Shown piece by piece: positions 1-13,100 of a stretch of DNA of 64,000 bases. Origin of the DNA: Amia ocellicauda. Taxonomy: Eukaryota > Chordata > Actinopteri > Amiiformes > Amiidae. The notes beneath the pieces are model-generated. The model did no database searches and was not told where the DNA came from. It saw nothing but the letters and a program-made list of their open reading frames with translations. The position numbers and the translations under genes are program-made. The stretch is taken from NCBI RefSeq assembly GCF_036373705.1, contig NC_089850.1:48759548-48823547 (forward strand), given 5' to 3'. Each line of letters begins with the position of its first letter. The first letter of the stretch is position 1.

Positions 1-61
1 AGAACCTGGCACATGCCGTCTCTCCAGGCACTTTTATGTAGGGATGTAGGCTGGCATGTAC

Positions 62-3000
62 CTGTGAGTTCTTGAACTCTGAGAACAGCGTGAAGAGCAC
101 ATGGAGAGACTGGACCCGGTTCTTGTACACAGGGATGTCCAGGACAGCTGCAAGGAACAACCATTATAAAATTAGCAGAAGTACTGGGGGGATAGATTTA
201 GATCTGCTACAGGCAGGACCCATAGTGTCCCTGTGTTGTTACAGCTCTGCTTGGCACTCTGATTTCATGTAACGGGTTGTTTTTTTTAAATACTGCGGGA
301 GATTTCATAAATCCACAGCTTCACAGATAGTCTACGGGGTTTCAAAGGAACCCGCAATAAGACTATTTGAGTGCACTAGTGCAAGTTTCAGAAACATTCC
401 CAAAAAGTATAGCTCCGTTTGTGCAACCGACCCCATATGTTGATTCTCAGGGGGCTCAATGGGGCTGCAGGACATTGAGCAGCAAAAGTATCACACCACC
501 TACAACTGCCATAGCCTAGAACAGGGGTGGGCAAACTTTTTGGCTAAGGGGCCACAACAGGTCTTGAAAAACAGTGGTGGGCCACACACATTGTTCAAGT
601 CACAGTATATCAAGTAACAATATATATTTTACCATAATGTATTCATAAGTGCATCTAAGTTCAAATGTACAATCATGTTCCTTTATTACCTGTGACTGAC
701 TTCTGTCATTCAAAAAGCCCACTCTTACAAATCTTTTTTTTTTTTCTTTTTAAGTTTGAGCATTGTTTTAAATTATTCAATAGGTTTTTCAATATAGAAA
801 AAATCTGAACAATAAGTACATTTCAAAGCACATTAAATAGATTACCATTAACAGGCTTTATGAAACAAACACATTGAGTGTGACTTTCTTCCATATCACC
901 ACTAGTGCATTATTTGCATCAGGCACATACTATCATGAACAGTGCAATGTGGGAATATACATATATAATGCAAAGTTGTACAACAAGCGTGTCTTTGAGC
1001 GGACCTGTCTGAGAAGCCCTGACAACCTGACTAGTCTTGACCATGTAAGCAAGTCAGTGTGAACAGTGAAGCTGATCAGCCTGCTTTGCAAGTTTATGAA
1101 AGTCAGGTACCATTTTTGCTGTTGAGATCCGCAGTATAGAGGCCAAATATTCATCACTTAACCGAGATCTGTGTTTGGATATATTGTAGTTCATCACAGA
1201 GAAGGTTTGCTGACACACAAGTCGAGCCAAACAGAACCAGCGTCTTTTGAGCCAGCTGTCGTGTCTAATATAATGACGCATAAAACAGTGGTTGTGTCAA
1301 ACTTATCCTTCAGTGTAGTGTCGCACTGGAGATCGAGAAGCTCAGGCTACATGGTAGGTGGCGCTTTCTCATAGTTATATGAGAGAGGGCGTGACAAGAT
1401 CCAGTGAGTCCTCAATCTTAATAAAGTCAGAGAATTGCCTTGAAACTCTGCACCCATGTCGCTTGGAACAGAGCTGTATTTCACTGCGCATTGTAGCGAC
1501 ACACTTAGCCGGGTGATTTTATTATTTTAATAAATGCCCATGGGCCAGATCAAACTCTCTGGCGGGGCGGATGAGGCCCACGGGCCATAGTTTGCCCACC
1601 TGTCCTAGAAAATAGTATGAAAGTGGCTCACCGCAGATCATATCTATGTACTCTCCCAGATCACAGTTAATGTCAGCAGTGGGCAGGCTCACCTAAAGAG
1701 AAAGAGAGGGGGTGAGACAGAGGGCCAAATTGAGGAGGGGAGCTGGCTGGGAGCGGGTAACCTTATAACTCTGTCCATAGGTCTTCACAACAACTATGTC
1801 TACATATTAACCTGCTGGACATGCAGACGTTCCACGACTTACATAAGGGCTCTGGTTCTGGAAGCCGGTCCATAAGTCAACATTTGAAACACTTTGTTGT
1901 TATGTACAGTACAGGTATGCAACATTTCTGAATTTTATGTTAGACGTTTCTGATCATATCCTATCTTATGCCAAACATTCACTATACTTTATGCTAAAAG
2001 TTTTGTAGAGAAAACAAAATGTATACTTTTTTTTTTTTTAATAATTTACTAGGGCCTTTTACATTAAGTCAAATTTCCATAAGTCGAGTAACCATAACCT
2101 GGGGAGTGCCCGATAGAGAGAAAGACAGACAGACAATAACAATAATGTGGACATTTACATCTGGTGAAAATAACAATAGTCACACCAGATAAAAATATTA
2201 GTGTTTTTTGTTCATCTCACCTTGCCCAGCAGCTCCTCAAACTCCGGGGGCCACTCCTGCATCAGAGACTCGATGTCCGGCATGGGCCTGTGGAAGACAG
2301 CACCGGGATTCACTCATAAACTTTTGGTTGAGGTGTCACACACACACAGCGTATGAAAAGCACTCCTCGAGAGGTCCACTGGCACAGCACGCATGCCTGC
2401 CCTCACCTGGTGTAGTGCACAGTGGCGGGAGGCTTGGAGCGATGCAGTTCACTGATGCTGTCAATCCAGTTCTCAATCGCCCTGGGGTTCTTCTCTGGGT
2501 TCTCCAGACTCTTCACTTTCACTTGCTGATTTACACACACACACACACACACACACACGGGACAGGAGACAGTTAAACTCTGACCAGTCCAGCATCAAGT
2601 GATGCTCAAAACTAAACCCAAAGGTCTGTGCTCGTTTGATTTTGGACAACGATGAACTGAGAGTGTACATCAAACAGGAAAGTTAATTTAGAATATAAAA
2701 TCGCTGAGAGAATGGATACACCCGCCAAATGCCGGCTTTTCGCCAGCCATCACGTGTAGTGCCCGGCAGATGAAAATATCAATGGCCAAAATGTCCGGTG
2801 GGAAATATGCCAAATAAATAAATAAATAGATTAATAGCATATTAAATAGCCTAATATTGTGTGACCTATAAGATATGTTGCCAAGATAACATCGAGCCTC
2901 CGCTTGGATACGGCAGGTTGAAATTCCATACGGCCTGTGAAACGGGAATTCGAGGAAATCTATCCCGACTGGGCAAACTGGGAAAGATTGGCAGCACAAT

Positions 3001-6000
3001 TCACAACACAGTGTCCTGTGTGCCTGCAGAGCGTGGATGCTAGCTCCAGAACAGGATATAAACAGCCCAGAGAAGACGCCTCACTTAGGAAAAGGTCACA
3101 AGGTCGATGAGAATTGCAAGTTGCCGAGGGGTTGGATTGCTTCAAACCGACCAGTCTACTTTATTTATTTGGACTTAATTGATTCTTCATTTAGCTTATT
3201 TAGAAGTTAGTTAATTTGATGGGCTTGGAATGCAAAGAGACATACATTTAACGTAGGCTAATATATTTATTTAATTAACAATAGCAAGGCTATTCGTTTT
3301 ATTTTATTGTTGTAGCCTATATGCTCAGTTCGCAAAGTTTGTGAAGAGTTCATTCTGCTGACTACTTTAAATAAAATACATTTGTTGGATCATAGCGTTT
3401 GTGTTTTATTGCTGTTTAAATGTAGGCTATTATATGGCTATTTAAAACATATTTCCGGTAGTTGTTCTATATAGCCAGAATTCTGGAATATTAACAGCCA
3501 TATTGGCCGTCAAAAAAGAAGTCTAGCGTAAACTCTGACACCAGGTCTTCTGGAGCGTTCCTCAGGGGGATTTGCTCCGGATCTCTGTCCTATGGGGACA
3601 CAGGGCAGTGTGCTGTTGCGGGGGGGCAATACCGTGACATTGTGCTGCTTGGTGCCCTCGGACAGCCACAGCGCCAGTACAGTGGGGTCAGACTGCTTCG
3701 TGCAGGGCTCGTCCAGGACCAGCAGGCCAAGTCTGTCAGGTTTGTTATCCGGGCGCGGCACCTGGGGGTCAAACACAGTGGGGTCACGCTCTGCAGGATC
3801 ACTGTACTGGCCTCTCACATGGGCCCTGCCCAAGCCTCCCTGCAGCCAGAGCAAGCCCAGATACAACAGTTACACTGGATACACGTGCTGCCTCCTGACG
3901 CTGCAGACACTCTGCAAATGCTGCAGCTGAAAGATGGCTTTATTCTATATTCAAAGCAATTTTGCCTGATCAGAACACGTAACTTCTTGAAGAGAAAACG
4001 TACCCTCATATCATGAAATGTCAGATGTCTCACAATTAAAATAAATAAAATAAGATTTATATATGATATACGACAGTTTGTGTAATATAGATATAGTTAA
4101 ATAAACTGGAAGATCCTGGATGATGTCTTAAAAAATGAAATTGCATTAATAAGTAACGGTTTAGTTTCACAGACATCTAATGCAGATGGCAGCAGGAGAG
4201 CACGTCTGGTGTGAAGCAGCGCTGCTCCAGCATCTGTAGCTCTGACCTCACCTTGAGGAAAGCGTCGATGTCGCCCACAGCCGGGATGAAGTCGGGGATG
4301 AAGGGCTTCAGTTTGTGGTCCAGCTCGAGGTTCTGGGGGGTGTACCTGCAGGACAGCAGCAGCCCACTCAGCCACGGCCTACCCTGAGTTTTATTTCTAT
4401 AATGTATAATGTGTGTATGTATATACTGTAGCGTGCCACAGCACCATAAGAGGTTAATGGAGTAAAGGTGGTGTGGTGGGGAGGAGTGTGCACAGAGGTG
4501 ATAAAAGAAGGAAGGCAACAGAAGGGAGCGTCAGTGTGTAAGTGTGTGTTCAGTCGGTAAGACCTGTGTGCAGTGTTGTAATGCTGTGATAAAAAAAAGG
4601 ATTTATTGTTGACCGCAAAGCATGAGTTGGGCTTACAAGCGATACAATTTTTATTTTATAATTATTATTATTAAACTAAGAAAGTAAATAAGTAAATAAC
4701 AGAATGTACATACAGACACACGTGTACACACACACAAACGTGTTGGTGTGCTGAACTCACCGAGTGATGTACTGGAAGAGGTCCTTGATGTCTGTGCTCA
4801 CGGGCAAGTGGTCGAAATCAGAGGGGTCATAGGCCCTGCGGTCAAGGTACAGAGCTTTAGGGCTTTAGCCTCGGAGGAGTGCACACGTACAGCACGGCTC
4901 CCCCGCCGTGCCTGCTTAAAATAACGTATTTATTTGTACTGATTTCAGGGATAGGAAACTTCTGTCCCATTAGGCTGAATTCCAGCCGGTTTCACATTTA
5001 CATTATTAACTGATGCACACCTGGAAATAACAGATTTCATTTCTTAATTAAATGATTAAAACAAGTATGTCATTAATATCTGAGGCTGCCCTTTGAAGGA
5101 TTGAACTGGCCCATCCCTGCTAAGATTGTAGAGCTGATTACAATTATTATATACCTTGTGAAATGTGATGCAATGTGGGAGATTCCTTTTTCTTGTCCAG
5201 GTCACGATAGGCAGAGCCCGTCATGTTTACTGTGTCCAGAAATAAACCTTGGTGGCTATTACCGGCATCCTCTGCAGCCGCCTCTTTAACACAGGCAGCG
5301 CCCTTTACAGCCGGTACTGATGGGTGATTATAACGAGGGAATTGGCAGTCAGAGACACTAAGGAAACACGCCATTTCCTGCCTCACCCTTCTGGAGCAGA
5401 CCCCGGCTCTGCTGCTCCCTCAGACTCCGTTTCATCAGAATCATCTTCGTCCTCATCCTCCTCCTCATCTTCTTCCTCCTCCTCGTCCTCCTCGTTCTCC
5501 TCGTTCTCCCTCAGGCCGCGCTGTCCCAGTGGCTGGGGTCCTTTCTTCTTGTTCTGTGGGACAGTGAGCAAGCACTGAGGCCCATTTATTTGACATCACT
5601 GTCAGAACAGGGAACAAGGCCTGCCCTTCGGACTGCGGTGAGAATGACAGAGAGCACTACTAGTCTTGCAAACCATAATTTCTACCAATGTTTAGCAGTA
5701 CAACAAGAGTAATCAGCAGGCCCAGTTCTGTCACTAGGGGAGCTGGGTTGGAAGAATAGCCAGAAGACACTGCAGCCTTGAGAGAATTGAGCGACAGCCA
5801 GAAGGTGCGGGAGTGGAGTGGAGAACTGTTGCCTCTTCAAATTCAGCACACAACACTGCCCCCTTGTGGCTCCTGCCTGTAGTGCACTGGGCTGTAAGCA
5901 GTGAGTGAGGGGAACTGTACTGCCAGTACCTTGCCAGGCTCCTCTTCGAACTCGTCGCTGCTGTTGTTGGCCAAGGCTCGCCGCTGCCCTCGGCCCTTCA

Positions 6001-7232
6001 TGGGAGCTGCAGCACAGCAACAATAGAGAGAGAGCACGGGGTAACACATGGCACTTTATGGAAAACATAAACCCTCACCTTGGTGCTTTTCATTATCATG
6101 GTTAAATAGAGTGGGGAAGTAAAAACAATAAGAGGATTGTGTCCCTTAATAATACTAAACACATTTTTGAAGGTTTTACCTGACCAAAGAAACACCCACA
6201 GAAAAAGAATACATTAACTTTCCCATACTTCTCAAAAGCAAAAACAAACTAAACTAAATTAAATTGAAGACAAACTCTGTATTCAACCCTGGGCACCAAA
6301 ACCTGGAGGGGCTGGTGCGTGGGTCAGGGCAGGTGGGGGGCTCTGACCTGGCTGCCGTGGGGTGGGGGTGTACTGGCTGGCCACCTCCTCCGAGTCGTGC
6401 ACCTCCAGGCTCTCGTCGTACGGCTGGTTGATGATCAGCTTGGTCTGGAGCGAGGGGGCACAGCAGGGAGCGCACAAGAGGTTCAGATCAGTCTGCTGGA
6501 CACTAGTTGGTCAGTTGCATACCCCCCCTTAATTATTGAATAACAATGATCTATTAATGTAACTGGAGCCCCAGCTCTGTAGACTCAAAATAAATAAATA
6601 CATAAACAGGCATCTTAATCCTGGAGGTGCAGAGAACAGCTCAGGAATATAAAATCACAAATTGTAGGTCTGTAAAGTGGACGTGGTATATTTGATACAT
6701 GCATCTGACAGACGCTGAGCAAGTGAGCCGAATTAGGTTTTAACAAGGACCTTGTAACAACATTAAGATGTTATTGGGTTTTGAAAATCACACTGGGACT
6801 GTAAAAGGGAGGAGATGCATTAGTTTTAAGGACACGGCAGCAGTGAATCGAAGTGGATCTAACTTTCTTGTATTCAATACAAAACAAATGAAAAACTACA
6901 TTTAAAACACTGCATTTTATTAGACTTGCCACCCCGAGACGAAACGCATAGGGGGGGTAAATCTGCCACAATTACGGCAGTGGCAAACAAAACCAAACGC
7001 GATTGAATAAAAAGACAAACCACTGGACGGTTTGTTTACAGTCTGAACGACTTACATCGTTAAACATATTCTGAATATAAAGCAGACGTAGGAAAACATA
7101 TATTACATTCTTTCAAAAGATAATTGTATGTGAGCAGCCATGGTGTTGTATATTAATCAAAGCACTGTACGTGTTCAGATGAATATCGTTATTTACAGTT
7201 ACCTTGTGTCGCTCCGCGTCCGCCGCCTCCAT
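62..7232 (-). CDS. ift46: IFT46, intraflagellar transport protein 46 (3' end cut by window edge)
   Basis: IFT46 is a core subunit of the IFT-B complex that carries cargo along ciliary microtubules. Eleven coding exons join in frame (transcription order): 7232-7203, 6444-6348, 6006-5930, 5553-5387, 4835-4761, 4345-4252, 3761-3633, 2525-2407, 2287-2221, 1692-1632, 147-62, giving 334 residues. The last exon lies beyond position 1. Diagnostic blocks are LDHKLKPFIPDFIPAVGD (exon 6), GLLVLDEPCTKQSDPTVLAL (exon 7) and HRSKPPATVHYTRPMPD (exons 8-9). Exon 4 encodes a long run of Glu/Asp, the usual acidic N-terminal part of this family. The start chosen is the first ATG of a short CpG-rich exon (MEAADAERHK); it gives a longer N-terminus than the human form I remember, which begins near the NNSSDE block in exon 3. 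All junctions are GT-AG with consistent phase. The intron at 148-1631 contains a hAT element. Identity is very secure; the exact start is less so. Confidence 0.95.
522..1602 (-). mobile_element. hAT-family DNA transposon, degraded copy in an IFT46 intron
   Basis: The ends form terminal inverted repeats: CAGGGGTGGGCAAACT on the left and, on the opposite strand, CAGGTGGGCAAACT on the right. They are flanked by an 8-bp duplication with one mismatch (gcctagaa at 514-521, tcctagaa at 1603-1610), the hAT signature. A minus-strand remnant at 1054-1281 includes the block QQTFSVMNYNISKHRSRLSD, which resembles the C-terminal dimerisation region of Charlie/GTF2IRD2-type hAT transposases. Stop codons and the short length (1,081 bp) show it cannot encode a functional enzyme. 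It occupies most of the IFT46 intron between the exons at 1632-1692 and 62-147. Confidence 0.85.
2532..2558. repeat. (AC)n microsatellite
   Basis: A run of AC dinucleotides immediately upstream (in IFT46 orientation) of the acceptor of the exon at 2407-2525. Nearby open frames that read through it are repeat artefacts. Confidence 0.95.
2560..3632. other. IFT46 intron, unclassified sequence
   Basis: The intron between the exons at 3633-3761 and 2407-2525. Open frames of up to about 100 codons occur on both strands around 2690-3145, but none has a recognisable domain or codon pattern. The stretch near 2700-3130 has the feel of an old interspersed repeat, but I could not identify terminal repeats or a transposase. 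Nothing else is supported. Confidence 0.5.
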
Positions 7233-7737
7233 TAAAGCTCCGCTGTGTTCCGTCACCCCGGCGACCGACTATCGCGATACTGCGGGCAGAGACGGGATCT
7301 GCACAGCCGGCAGCTTAACGTCACTGCGTTAGCACTGCATTGTGTATTGGTTATCGTGATGTAAGTTGCATTACCGCGGCACTTTTTCGATTTTCGTTTG
7401 TTTTGTTTGTGCAGGCCCTTTGAAGACGCCAGACACACACAATGCATGCCTTAATGTATAGTCTACCTATGGACATATTTGGACGGATACTCAGTTTGAA
7501 CTAGCTATTGGGTAATCTATAAAATACAATTGCTGAAAGTTGGCCACTCTTTATCATTGTAAGCAGGCTTTTTGGACTTGTGCACTGACAGTTTCTACTG
7601 ACATTAAACTGCAGCAAAACATACGAAAGGATTATGGAAAATTGGTGCATACATTCAGCTTGTAACATACATTAGTATTTCTAGTCACTACTGACCTACC
7701 TACATGCTGTAGTATCACAGCTCCTGACATGCATATA
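7233..7737. other. IFT46 upstream flank / intergenic region
   Basis: This is the 5' flank of IFT46. The part just beyond the start codon is CpG-rich, consistent with a housekeeping-type promoter, but no clear TATA box is visible. The rest, up to the Tc1-like element at 7738, is AT-rich and holds no supported gene. Confidence 0.5.
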
Positions 7738-8687
7738 CAGCTCTGGAAACAATTAAGAGACCACTGCAAAAGTATCAGTTTCTCTGGTTTTACTATTTAT
7801 AGGTATGTGTTTGGGTAAAATGAACATATTGTGTAGGTCCCCCTTTTGCCGCCAAAACGGCTCTGACCCGTTGAGGCATGGACTCCACTAGACCTCTGAA
7901 GGTGTGCTGTGGTATCTGGCACCAAGACGTTAGCAGCAGATCCTTTAAGTCCTGTAAGTTGCGAGGTGGGACCTCCATGGATCGGAGTTGTTTGTGCAGC
8001 ACATCCCACAGATGCTCGATTGGATTGAGATCTGGGGAATTTGGAGGCCAAGTCAACACCTTGAACTCATGATTCATCAAACCAGGCCACCTTCTTCCAT
8101 TGCTCCGTGCTCCAGTTCTGATGCTCACGTGCCCATTGTAGGTGCTTTCGGCAGTGGACAGGGGTCAGCGTGGGCACCCTGACTGGTCTGCGGCTACGCA
8201 GCCCCATACGCAACAAACTGCGATGCACTGTGTGATCTGACACCTTTCTATCAGAACCAGCATTCACTTTTTTAGCAATTTGAGCTACAGTAGCTCGTCT
8301 GTTGGATCGGACCACATGGGCCAGCCTTCGCTCCCCACGTGCATCAGTGAGCCTTGGCCACCCGTGAACCTGTCGCCGGTTGACCGCTTTTCCTTCCTTG
8401 GACCACTTTTGATAGGTACTGACCACTGCAGACCGGGAACACCCCACAAGAGCTGCAGTTTGAAGATGCTCTGACCCAGTCGTCTAGCCATCACAATTTG
8501 GCCCTTGTCAAAGTCGCTCAGATCCTTACGCTTGCCCATTTTTCCTGCTTCTAAAACATCAACTTTGAGGACAAAATGTTCACTTGCTGCCTAATATATC
8601 CCACCCACTGACAGGTGCCATGATAACAAGATTATCAGTGTTATTCACTTCAGCTGTCAGTGGTCATAATGTTACAGCTGATTGGTG
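7738..8687 (-). mobile_element. Chimeric, internally deleted Tc1-like transposon
   Basis: Minus-strand frames between about 7793 and 8539 encode pieces of a Tc1-type transposase: the N-terminal helix-turn-helix part ([19 protein letters not shown]), a middle block ending WFDES, and a C-terminal block with [12 protein letters not shown]. The region between the first catalytic Asp and the C-terminal block is missing, and frameshifts split the rest. The right end matches the element at 51599-52497 (same inverted repeat, TA at 8688-8689). The left 90 bases (7738 to about 7823, preceded by TA at 7736-7737) instead match the end of a different Tc1 family, also present as a solo fragment at 26721-26803. 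Non-functional. Confidence 0.88.
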
Positions 8688-8689
8688 TA

Positions 8690-10136
8690 CAGTAACATAA
8701 AAGCACTAGAAAATCTGTGAGAAAGATACACGACTATGATTTGAACAAAAAGAAATGGGAGGGAAGAAATACCAGACTGAAAAATATGTATTTAATATTT
8801 AATGAATGTCTTTTGCCAATGTACCACAGTTTTGTGTGTACGTGACAGTAGCCGTAAGCAGCGGGAAAACTGGTGATTCTCCGTTTCTCCTTTGTGACTT
8901 CCTATCTGCTGTTCAAGGTTCCGTGACTTCGTGGAGGTCATGTGACTGCTTCTTGCTCTCTGATTATTTCATGCGATTTCATAAAAATAGAGCTCTGTTG
9001 CTTGAAATCCCATGATATTGGATTGCGTTCGATTTCGCAGTGAAATTTCAATGAAAGTTCGACTCAATCGTGTGTTGCATTTGGATTGCATGGAAATGTC
9101 AGTGTATCACAGCCTTTAGACTAACCTGCATTCCACACCCATATTCAACAATATGCAAAATACATGTTAAGTATATTAATTTCAAAAAATGTATCCAGTC
9201 AATTTTTATTTTTTTTTTTAACAATCATTTCCAAATAACATATCATATATATATTAGAATAAGAATGTACAGTGATCAAAAACATTAGTTTATAGCAAAC
9301 CATTGCTTGCTGCTCTTAGCCTCGAAATATTTTGGAAGTGGTCTTCACTGCAATGTAATTTGTGCTACACACAATGCCAAGGGGCTTTTGCACATACCCT
9401 GATCACCACAGCACTGTGGGGAAAATGAGAATCAGTTTAGTTAATTATGGGGTCTGCACTGTACTTTCAAGTATTGTTAGATTAGTCATCGTACGTGTTA
9501 CAAAGAGAAAACCGTTCTGGATAGTGTCTGTTTTCAAAAGCTGGGAAATTGAGCAATCTCCTATAGCTTCACTCAAGGTCTCCTTGTGGGCTACCTCCAT
9601 CATTCATTTAAAGCAGTACTGTCCTACGGCAAGAAAATCAATCTCAAGCAGGGGAAAAAAAACTAAATCAGTGCACTTTGCTCTTGCATTTCCACACATT
9701 CATCACACAAGGCTAGATGGAAACCAGTCTTTGTTGTCCAGTGAAGACTATCACTCCAAAATTCTCTATGTACCAAGGTCTCATTATTTAAGACTTAGCA
9801 TCGCAGTTTGTCAACTTCCTGTTGAAGCTGTAGCAGAAGACGCAGGGACATGCTGTAGCACTTATGGCTTGGGATAAAATGCACACCATAAACAGCAACT
9901 GCACTGCAAGAAGCTGGCTGAATAAATACAGTGACAGTTCATTGAAACTGCACCGGAGTGGAGGGGGGGGGTGAAGCATGACCTACACACATTTGTCCTT
10001 TTGTGCAACACTGCGCAATCTGTAAACCAACATAACGTTGGAACTAGTGTATGGTGGCATGTGCGCGTGTCCTATCCTGCAGCAACTCTCCTAGGCCGGG
10101 CAGTGTGGTGTCCACGCAGGGGTCCCCAGCCACGGC
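8690..10136. other. VPS11 3' flank and intergenic region
   Basis: No conserved coding sequence was recognised. The frame at 9362-9877 (plus, 171 codons) has no recognisable domain and does not look like a gene. The VPS11 3' untranslated region must occupy the right-hand part; a possible reverse-strand AATAAA lies in the T-rich stretch near 9206-9211, but its use cannot be judged from sequence. Confidence 0.5.
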
Positions 10137-13100
10137 TCAGGCATTCCTCTTGGTGTGGATCAGCAGGTCTCTCTGCAGATCTGCCTCCAGGCTGCTGCTG
10201 CCAGGCTTGCCCCCTGGGGGGTCCGTGATCAGGGTCAGCTTGTTGAACACCCCACGGCCGAAATAGTCAGCCACAACAGAGAATCCATCGTTGGAGCACC
10301 GCAGCTGTGGAGGACAGAGAGGGAGAGAATTAGTGAGGGAGAGTGAAAGAGACATCTGTTATGAAGTGCTCCTTCAGGGAGGGAGGGAGTAGAGAGACAG
10401 AGAGATGTACCTGTCGTGTGAAGTGTTCGTGCAGGTCCCGTTTCTGGTCCTGCACGCGCAGCATGTCCATGACCTTGCGGTTGTCGGGGGTGCAGGTGGG
10501 GCACTCGGCCTCACTCTCGGCATAGCTCTCAAAGCAGTGCTGGTGGAAGGAGTGGCTGCAAAGGAAGTGCACCGAGGGCAGCTCCAGGGGACTGTTGCAC
10601 ATGCTGCACTTCGTCTTCTGGAAAATCTTGGCACTGAGAAAGACACAGAGAGAGATAACTTGGGGAAAGATCACAGACGGACCTGAACTGAACCACGAAC
10701 AGCAAGAAAATACGGGGTGAGTGGGCGCTGAATGTAAACAATTGTACAATGTTTACAGTGGGTGTGTGCGTTCATCGTGTACTGCATCTGAGCAGCATGT
10801 GTTTGGCATGCATTAAGTGTTTGTGTGTGCGGCAGGCAGTGCTGACCTGGTCCTAAGCTCTTGGATGTCTGCGCGGAGCTGGGCAGTCTCCTGCCGGTAC
10901 TGCTGGATCTTGCGCTCATCCTCCTGGATCTGCTCACCCTCCCTCTGCAGCTTGTTCACCAGATAGTCCTTGATGACGGACAGCGTGGCCGTGGAGTTGT
11001 GGGCCAGGGTCTGCACCACTGCGACAGAGACATAGCAGACACTGAGTGGCTCATGCGGCTTTCCTGACCCGACTCAGCGACACCCTCCACGAGCAGTGGG
11101 GGTTCCAGCCTAGGGGCACTAATATTCATAGAGCTGCTGTTCAGCCACAACTGTGATATTTGACATATTTGAGACACACCTGTCCCAACCAGCACAAAAG
11201 AACTAGAACTGGAGATCTACGATTTAACCGAGAATTATCCTATCACACACCTAAACATAATCTGCAAACTTACCCTTTATAGTTTTCTTTTTTTGTGTTA
11301 ACATTTTCTAAAGCATCTTCAGATAATGCTCTCTAAACAAAAGAACATGTTTACAAACAAGAGGAGGCCATTTGACCCATCGTGCGCGTTTGGTGTCCAT
11401 TAATAACTGAGTGATCCAAGGATCCTATCCAGCCTATTTTTAAATGTTCCCACATTTTCAGCATCTACCACATTATTGGGGAGTTTGTTCCAGATTGTGA
11501 CAACTCTCTGTGTAAGGAAGTGTCTCCTGTTTTCTGTTTTGATTGCCTTGAAGCCCAATTTCCATTAGTGTCCCCGGGTGCGTGTCCCTGCTGATCTGGA
11601 AAAGCTCCTCTGGTGGTCGATGCCTTTCATGATTTTAAAGACTTGAATCAAGTCCCCACGTAGTCTCCTCTGTTCCAGGGTGAAAAGGTTCAGTTCCTCA
11701 GTCTCTCAGTAGGACATTCCCTTCAGACCTGGAATAAGTCTGGTTGCTCTCCTCTGAACTGCCTCTAGAGCAGCGATATCTTTCTTGAAGTGTGGAGCCC
11801 AGAACTGCACACAGTATCCAGATGAGCTCTAACTAGCGCATTGTACAGTCTGAACATTACTGCCCTTGTTTTAAATTCTACACTTTTGACAATATACCCT
11901 AGCATTCGGTTTGCCTTTTTTATTGCTTCCCCACATTGTTTGGATGGAGAAAGTGAGGAGTCCACATGGACTCCTAGGTCTTTCTCATGTGTTACTTCCT
12001 CTAGTTCTATTCCTCCCATAGTGTAATTATAGTGGACATTTTTGTTACCTGCATGTATTACCTTGCACTAGTCCACATTGAATTTCATCTGCCAGGTGTC
12101 AGTCCACAACCGAATGTTATCCAAGTCCCTTTGAATAGCCTGTGCTGCTGAGATTGTATGTGCTGAGCCACCTATTTTAGTATCATCTGCAAATTTGACA
12201 TGTTTGCCAACTATCCCGGAGTCCAGATCATTAATATATATTAGAAAAAGCAAAGGCCTGATCCCTGTGGAAGTCAACTAAACAACCTACATGTAACAGT
12301 TAAACTATTCCTACCTACATATGAATAGATTTAGCTTTGTCAAATCTTCTAATTTTACATTTTCCAGTGTGCCCCCTGCCCTCCAACCCCCCAGTCCCCC
12401 TCCCCATAGCTGTATTTCTTACTTACCAAGCAGGGGGGGCATGAGGTTGTTGCGGTCGATGTGCAGCAGGACCTCGCTGATGTAGGCCTTGCAGTCCTCC
12501 TCCTTGCGGGCAAAGTACCCCAGGGCCTGCTCCCACAGGCAGGCCTCCTGCTCCCCGTAACGCTGGCAGGCCTCCACCACCTTTCCATACTCCTCGTTCT
12601 GCATATGGTAGTGCATGATCTGCTGGTACCTGGAGGGGCACGCCACAGGGAAAATAAATACTTTAAAAGACAAAGCATATCTGCAGAGTGCGTGTGAGTG
12701 TGCAGTTTAAAACTATATATAGTACAATACAGTGCAGAACAACACAGTACAGTACAGTGACTCACAGTTTGCCCTTCTCATACAGGTACAGCACCCCCTC
12801 TCTGAAGTTGTGCATCTGGCACAGAACCAGCGCCTTGTCGAATACCGTGCAGTCACTCGTCAGCAGAGACAGAGCTGCCTCCCGCAGACTACTCTTCTTC
12901 TGCAACACCACACACAGCAGCACAGAGGAGCACCAGGGAGGAGAGGGTGACAATTTAATTAAAACAAAACTAGTATTATGTTTATTATGATTTCAAATGA
13001 ATCAATACTGGAGTTTATTCGTTTGTTTAAACATTTTATCAGCATCCTGTCTGCGCAGAGGGAGACACATGGGCAACCCTGCCCTCAGGAGCAGTGCTGT

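Noticed and set aside
2688-3145. Overlapping frames suggesting a transposon or gene in an IFT46 intron
   Set aside because: I could not identify motifs, terminal repeats or a second copy, so no family call is justified.
5324-5578. Serine-rich open frame on the plus strand
   Set aside because: It is the antisense shadow of the Glu/Asp-rich IFT46 exon 4 (5387-5553); GAG/GAA codons read as CTC/TTC or TCC/TCT in reverse frames.
9362-9877. 171-codon plus-strand frame in the VPS11 3' flank
   Set aside because: No recognisable domain, no splice context, no homologous copy in the window; best explained as chance.
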